The position numbers and the translations under genes are program-made. DNA of 64,000 bases from Ctena decussata. Taxonomy: Eukaryota > Mollusca > Bivalvia > Lucinida > Lucinidae. Under the pieces are notes generated by a model that had not been told where the DNA came from, made no database searches, and was given only the letters and a program-made list of their open reading frames with translations. Location: positions 98,564,979-98,628,978 of the forward strand of contig OZ022501.1 of the NCBI GenBank assembly GCA_963989385.1, read 5' to 3'. Positions 58,352-64,000 of this stretch are shown one piece after another. Position 1 is the stretch's first letter. Every line of letters begins with the position of its first letter.

Positions 58352-58863
58352 GAGCCGCGACACTAGTAAACCAACAAAGTAGTTGTGCGCCCAGCACAGA
58401 CTCAGATCAGCCTGTCGAAAAAGATAGGCAATGATCTGGAATTAATACAATTAAATCCCACGTCCCGCTCTTAAAACCGATAGGGAAAGAGGCACACACA
58501 CGGAAAAAATGACACAAGTTCACGAAAGACACGCATGGTAAAACGAATGAGCAGCTCTTTCCCAAATAGGTGGTCATTCAGCTACCCTAATCTAAAACAG
58601 CATCAAAATCTGTTTGTATCTATTTTATATTTAACTTACAAAACGAAACAAAACAAAACAAAAGGCAGAGTGGGTAGCAAAAAAGGTTACCAACCCACCA
58701 AAGAACATAGACAAGCGGGCATAGCACAATGTAACACCAAGAAACCACAACAGAAGTAGCTTGGACCCGTAGCTAAGGTTTAAGCGCTAAGCGAACAGTC
58801 AGATCGGACTGGGTGGATGCCCAGGCTGATCTGAGTCTGCGCTGCATGCACAACCACTTTTTT
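58352..58863. mobile_element. Foldback MITE (GAGCC family) split by a family C copy; right tip lost
   Basis: The left arm reads GAGCCGCGACACTAGTAAAC up to GATCAGCCTG (58417). Antisense family C follows (about 58424-58765). The right arm resumes with GCTTGGACCCGTAGCTAAGG and stops at about 58863 in a T-run, without the GTGTCGCGGCTC tip. Confidence 0.85.
58424..58765 (-). mobile_element. Family C 3' UTR copy inside the MITE
   Basis: Terminal AGATAGGCAATGATCTGGAA, then GAGCAGCTCTTTCCCAAATA, ending (UTR 5' side) at ACCACAACAGAAGTA. It is 5'-truncated inside the conserved core. Confidence 0.85.
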
Positions 58864-59086
58864 TCACAACATTTTTCGTAGCTGTCCCACTTTAGCTGCT
58901 TGCATGCTACAGTCATAGACTCATCGTGAGTAGAAACTATGGTTAGTCTTGAATTTGGGTATTGTCACTCACCATAGTTATATGCGTGATCCGGCCATTT
59001 CGCGGGATTTGATTCAAATGAATACCTTAAAAGCATGTTTGTCCATGCGAAATTCATTTATGAATAGTTGTAGCTGCAAAAGTACT

Positions 59087-59306
59087 GGGTTCGTATTTAT
59101 AAAACAACTTAAATCGTTGCTATGCTGTTGCTAAGGCTAAATTTCTATAAAGGAGATTACCTACAAAGATGAAATTTGCTCTGGAGGAAGAATCTTTTCA
59201 GACTGTTCCTCAATAGCAAATTCCATAGTTGTAGGGATTCTCCTTCAAATAAATTTAACCTTAGCAACAGCAAAGCAACCACTTAAGTCGTTTTATAAAT
59301 ACGGCC
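59087..59306. mobile_element. Hairpin MITE (GGGCCGTATT family), copy 4
   Basis: It begins GGGTTCGTATTTATAAAACA and ends GTTTTATAAATACGGCC, with arms TTGCTCTGGAGGAAGAATCT and GACTGTTCCTCAATAGCAAA. This is the most diverged of the four copies. Confidence 0.85.
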
Positions 59307-59712
59307 GCTGAAACACAGGTTCGAACTCATAAACCACTGAGACATTGACAAATTCGGTATGTTTAGCTTCACAGACATGGACCCCAAAAAGCTAGTGTAA
59401 TCTGGTGCTCGCAATTAGGAAGAATCACCTGCCTGTTATTGTACGCCCGCCATGGCAATGTATCTGATACAAAAGTCTGTGAAATAATCGTCCCGTAACT
59501 GACAGTTGCACTTTGTTTCGGCCCTGCTGCCATCAAATCGGAAATTTGTGTAGAAATAACAATATAGGTCAAAGTGTCTGACAAAGAACCTCTTTTGAGT
59601 TGGCACCATTTTCTCCCTGTCGACAATTTGTCTCTGACAATGCGAAGTAGTTCGCAAAAATGTATATGAACAATCAACATGTTTCAAAAGGCACAAAAAA
59701 GGGTACTGCTTG

Positions 59713-61033
59713 TTAATCTTCCAATCGCTTAATGTTGTCAAATCCATTGCTGTCATATGAATCAAGGGTCTCCGGGGTTGCACCTGTGGTCCGAAGATTT
59801 CCGTCCTCATGTGTTTTGTCTTCGCAACAAAAGCAACATTTGATCTTCATCATTCTTATGAAGGACTGGCGAGAATGCTTCGACAACATGACATATATAA
59901 TGAAATCATTCGCTGCACTAACAACACGCAGGGTGTATCCAAAATCTTGAACAAATAAGTACGTGTAACGGTGTGTTCCTCTTGAGCCGTACATTTCCGG
60001 GAAGTAGGCCGAGAGTATTGCTGTCATGGCGCTGGGGACCAGAGACAATAGTAGGGCAACTGACAGCACTATCAAGGTGAGTGTTATTTTAAACTGTTCA
60101 TACTGCTCTCCTCTTGATACTTTGTTGGCAAACAATACGGCTCGGTGAGATCGTTGACGTGCTAGATAGACAGATATCAGTATGTTGGCAACCAAAGTGG
60201 CAACCCCAGGCACAAATCTTGCCATAACAAGCATTATCACGACGTAATACTTACTGAAAGAACCACTATTTTTCCAAAACTCAGTGACTACAGGTATGCA
60301 TTTTGTAGAGTTGGTCTTCGGATCGATTATGTCCTTACCTTGTACAACAAGGAATCCAGGTAACAATAATAAAATGTTGAGCGCCAATATGAACAGTATG
60401 ACTGCAACAGTATGCTTACGACCGAATGCTTTAATTCTAAGAGGAAACATAACGTTTATCAAGCGCTCGAAAGACATGGCTGTGATGAGATGGGCACAGG
60501 CGCTGTAAGTCAGTGACTGGCAAGTGCGAATATTCATTGCCGAATGGCACCTGAGATAATCTGTCAGCGGTTTATCATACTCTTCCAAGATAATCAGAGA
60601 ATTGTTCAGTAACATGATTATCAGGTACAGCAAATCAACACCCATTAGGGCAAACAAAAATAAGTGAAAAGGTTGTTTAAACCCTCCATAGATCATAAAA
60701 AGTAGTCCCAAAACATTCCCTACTATTCCAACCAATGTAAAGAAAGGTACGATACCAAACCAAACAACAACCCTGGTTCTTTCAGATACCGCGGCAGAAA
60801 TAGTCCCTTGTTGTTTCACAGTGGGGCCAGATCTTTCTTCCACATTGTAATTTCCCGTAGCGTTGAAAGGCATGAAAGCTGTGCTGAGTCCTAAATCAGT
60901 CAGACTGGAACCAGTGACCTCTATCAGTGTTGATTCTGCGTGTGTAACTCTATTGCTCTCACTTGTCAGGTATGGTGTCGTAATATCTGTGTTTACAGGA
61001 ATGGCACGTACAACAAGACAGTAGACGAAGAAC
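59713..61033 (-). CDS. Class A (rhodopsin-like) G-protein-coupled receptor 2, main exon
   Basis: Paralogue of the receptor at 31857-33159, clearly similar across all seven membrane segments. Numbering is from the Met at 60873. TM1 contains Gly-Asn (52-53), TM2 Asp80, Cys109 and Cys192 form the likely disulfide, TM3 ends FERL (135-138), TM5 has Pro222, TM6 SLVP (277-280) and TM7 DFIIY (323-327). A CCFCC palmitoylation-type cluster (346-350) and an acidic tail with Ser/Thr sites follow. The exon is open for about 53 codons before that Met, back to an acceptor (TTTTGCAG) preceding 61033. Those codons give the end of a signal peptide (RFFVYCLVVRA) and a Thr/Ser-rich ectodomain, so the true start is in an upstream exon. 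The ligand is unknown. The DRY and NPxxY variants shared with receptor 1 suggest a lineage-specific receptor group. Confidence 0.93.
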
Positions 61034-61045
61034 CTGCAAAATACA
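61034..61045 (-). promoter_or_regulatory. Splice acceptor of receptor gene 2
   Basis: On the minus strand GATGTATTTTGCAG precedes G-TTCTTCGTC. The frame is closed upstream by a TGA. Position and phase equal those of receptor 1. Confidence 0.78.
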
Positions 61046-61639
61046 TCAAATCAGGGTCCAGTTGCTCAAAGCATTATTAACTTAACAAAGTCGCTATTCA
61101 ATAAGTTGTTAAGTTTTCTAGTATGTGTAAAATCATGTGTGCTCCTATTTTATACTAAAAGATTGTGAGAAGCTTATGCACTGCAAGAGCTCCTTACATT
61201 ATTTCGGCAAAAATGCACTTTTTACTTTTTTTTGCATACAATTACGTTTGAAAATTTAACGTATCGTTAGCTACCGACGACGTTAGTTTTGAACAACTTG
61301 GCCCAGAAGAATACAGGTTTCAAGAAAATAAATTGTCACCATTTGCATAATGTATTCGAAATCTTATGACGTAATTAACACTGTATCCTAAATGAGCTGT
61401 GTCATATAAATAGGTGGTCCGCTGTTATTTTATTATTATCATTTATTATTATTATTATCATTTGGACAAATATCTGCAAAACGGCAATGGTCCGGACCCT
61501 ATCTTTTAACTTTATACAAGTCGTAGTCTTCATTAAATCTGAGGTCTGACCCACCATGCAGTGATTACAGAGGCCGCAAATTTGCTATCCGTGATTGTAG
61601 TCCCAATCAACCATCAAGGTTCCTGATTGACATTCATAT

Positions 61640-61890
61640 GGTATCCAGTTCTTTTATAACGGCTGACCATCCCTCTAAACGAATCAGTAAAGTCTAAGTT
61701 AAATTGTCCTTAAATTTTTGAAACGAAGGCGAAGTGTCGTCGATAGAGTTTAGGGGAAAACAAAACATCTTCAAAGATACCGATTGCCTTGTCTAAATTT
61801 TTTATCAGTTACAATTTGCATATAACGAATGAGATGAGAAAAAAAATAGCACCGTATTGTGTAGAACGGGACGGCGGATATGTTACGAAA
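61640..61890 (-). pseudogene. Old RT relic
   Basis: GTCGTCGATAGAGTTTAGGG, AGATACCGATTGCCTTGTCT and GTGTAGAACGGGAC align in order with antisense RT sequence at about 50714-50910. Many substitutions and indels are present, so it is an old copy. Confidence 0.45.
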
Positions 61891-62309
61891 TGCATCGAAC
61901 CGTCGAATATGCCAAGTTGTAATTCTTTTTAATCCTTTCAATCAGTAGGGCTACAGTTTTTAGGGTAACTGTAGCGGTAAAACATTTACGGAAATTGTGG
62001 CTATTCGTCATGCATGGATTCTCGGTGAATACCACACGTGGTCTGTTCACATTAAAAGCATGGTTCATATGTCGCATGATTTTAAGGTGAGATACTATAC
62101 TATTTATAATCGTAAATTATAATTGAAAATTTAGACGTGGCTTGGAATACAAAGTCGTAGGATATTATATTGTCGTGCCTAGGTTCAGTGTTAAGACCTG
62201 AGGGGTAAGTTTTTATTATATTTATTCAGAATAGTTTTGGCTAAGAATGAAAACTGTGACTTCTGATTGATATGGTATGATTAAATGTATCGACTGATTT
62301 ACATACTCG

Positions 62310-62690
62310 TGACGTCAATTGACGTCATGGCATGCACCGCATTAAGGTTTTTTTCCATATGTTATAATGGTAACATTTGGTCGTCATGCGTTTGATTTGC
62401 ATTCATTAAATGACGTCATTTTGTATGACATCATTGGCGTCATAATGTCAGATCAAACGTACTGATCCCAAATGTGTTAGAAACGCTTATGAAGCTATTC
62501 AAAGGATATATTCTATGGCAAATGGTCATACGCTTAGATTAAAGAAGTGAATTGATACATATGCGTGTTAGATTTTGGTAAATCAATTTAATGTAAAAAG
62601 CTCATTGTTTAGATCATTCATGTTTTATGTGGGGTATGTCATGGTGATACCTGTTGACGTCAGTATACTTCTGGCCAATGTTTGACGTCA
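62310..62690. promoter_or_regulatory. Cluster of five TGACGTCA (CRE-type) octamers
   Basis: Perfect TGACGTCA occurs at 62310, 62320, 62411, 62655 and 62683, with near-matches TGACATCA and GGCGTCAT at about 62429-62443. The cluster lies about 1.3-1.7 kb upstream of the receptor 2 exon, so it could be intronic or promoter-proximal. CREB/ATF binding is known for this octamer. Function here is inference. Confidence 0.45.
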
Positions 62691-62935
62691 GATCCTTCGA
62701 CGCACATGCGTTTTTTCATTGGCGGAAGAGTTATGTCTAGTGACACGGCTGGCGTGTGCACGTTATGCTCGGCATTCGCCGAGGGCGTTGTATGGTATTT
62801 CCAAGACAGGCCCAGGTCTTCCGTACTGTTGTTATGTTGTTATAATGTATTAAGTGTAAGTTCTTTATTTTTAGGCACTTCAAGTCCGGCAGTCAGCTGT
62901 TAGGGCTTAGAGCCACGTCTCACCTGGAGATACTA

Positions 62936-64000
62936 CAGTCAAACCTCGATAATTCGAACTGACAGGGACCTCACTTTTTCATTCGAATTATCCGTAGTTC
63001 GAATTAACGAGTTCGGCCTTTCCCGGTCATTTCCGTAAATTTCCGGAAATCGTTATTACGGCGATTTTCAGACGGTCCGATATTTTATTTCTCTATGCTT
63101 ACTGACGTTCCTGGATTTACAAATCAATGAAAACAAAATCAGAACGTAGAATAATTAACATTACATACCGGAACTATCCAAACATCCACAATCATTTAAT
63201 ATCGCGAGACCAGCCCTCGTGTTTGGCACATGTACGTGTGTATTGCCCGAAAGCAGCAAAGCTGCCGAACATTTTCCCATCTCCGCAAATTAACTGTTTA
63301 TGACAATGCAGCACCGGCGAAGATCAAAGCCAGACTGAACGGAAACAGGCTAGCCCTGACTTAACTATACTTTCACTTTCGTTTATGTTTCCGAGAACTG
63401 GCTACTTTCGTTTTCAGAAAAAACGAGTCCACCGGTCATCTGAGCTGTGTCATGGAAAAGGCTCCTCAGTGATTCGGAGTCAATGTATTACTCAAAACAG
63501 CCTGTCAGTCTGCGCAGGGTAGCTAGAGACTATGTTTAGTGCCGTGTGCAAACCGTATTATCCGTGCGCAAACCGTATGATCACAGACTAACGTAACCAA
63601 AGTTCGGATGCGCATGCTAGTCCGAGCCTTTGCTGGTTACAAAAGTTATCACGTTTATCCTTTAAATTTACAAACTTCAAACAAGATAATCGCCGTCAAT
63701 TGTGCAATAAGACAGACACCTTTTGCTCAACAGAAATCAATGACTAGTCCATCAAAACGTAAGTGGTCGTGAAGCAATAATTACCTGTACAGGTGGCAGT
63801 GATTACCTGAGGGTGTACATATTTATCTCATCGATGACAAAAGGTGTAATAATCCGGCATAAAATTGGAGCATGAATTTTGATTTCGAATAATAGAGGGT
63901 AATTATAATGAATTTACTCCATCGGGACCAAATTTTTCTTTCGAAAAATCCGATTTTTCGAATAATCGAAATTCGAATTTGCGGAAGTGTTTTTGCATAG
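62936..64000 (+). mobile_element. Left end of a TA-flanked DNA element running toward the window edge
   Basis: After TA at 62934-62935 comes CAGTCAAACCTCGATAATTC, whose first 11 bases equal the TIR of the MITE at 12374-12551. It resembles Tc1/mariner-superfamily (pogo/Tigger-type) ends. Imperfect TTCGAATTA repeats follow. A related direct block (GGGACCAAATTTTTCTTTCG) appears at about 63926. No inverted right end or transposase frame is seen inside the window. Confidence 0.5.

Noticed and set aside
59369..59810. Minus-strand frames of 103 and 124 codons downstream of receptor 2
   Set aside because: They overlap the receptor 3' end in another frame and have no recognisable domain.

Overview
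The window looks like nuclear DNA of an animal, most likely a bivalve mollusc (venerid-like is a guess from the repeats). The base composition is AT-rich, coding density is very low, and there are intron-containing genes, tRNA-derived SINEs, hairpin-forming DNA transposon relics and many 5'-truncated retroelements. I see no prokaryotic or organellar features.

Only two convincing host genes are present, both on the minus strand: paralogous rhodopsin-class seven-transmembrane receptors at about 31857-33159 and 59713-61033. Each visible exon carries the whole 7TM domain and opens with the same phase-2 splice acceptor, placed inside the signal peptide. The initiator exon of each gene lies upstream and was not found. 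About 26.5 kb of repeats separates them.

Almost everything else is mobile DNA. The dominant group is a set of related reverse-transcriptase (RT) elements, called here families A, B, C, C' and D by their 3' ends. Family A includes an uninterrupted RT frame at 50365-52095 (minus strand). Family B includes a 5'-truncated RT at 22027-22773 and a pseudogene at 443-720. Families C, C' and D are mostly 3'-UTR copies. A, C and C' share a conserved UTR block near GACCGTTCCAAGGCGGTACT, and A, C, C' and D share a terminal block containing AGTTCCTG. Copies are 5'-truncated, keep fixed 3' ends and sometimes have target-site duplications, as expected of target-primed reverse transcription. They are often nested: B in A in C at 21840-23490, A in a MITE at 48234-48839, C in a MITE at 58352-58863, B in C at 46275-46497, and a 67-bp A tip in C at 34390-34456.

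A roughly 238-bp foldback MITE (ends GAGCCGCGACACG and its complement) occurs about 14 times, several copies with matching AT-rich 4-bp target duplications. Other non-autonomous elements are a mariner-like element (19280-19831), a 178-bp TA-flanked MITE inside an RT relic (12374-12551), a four-copy hairpin family, TIR elements at 40798-41358 and 42114-42490, and a SINE with a Met-tRNA-like head at 10204-10493.

Local rearrangements include an 8 x 40 bp minisatellite (12721-13040), a tandem 450-bp duplication (45221-46123) and a roughly 0.7-kb segmental duplication (24369-25142 and 26108-26713). Large stretches (14.4-18.3 kb, 35.4-40.2 kb, 56.2-58.3 kb) hold nothing I can name.
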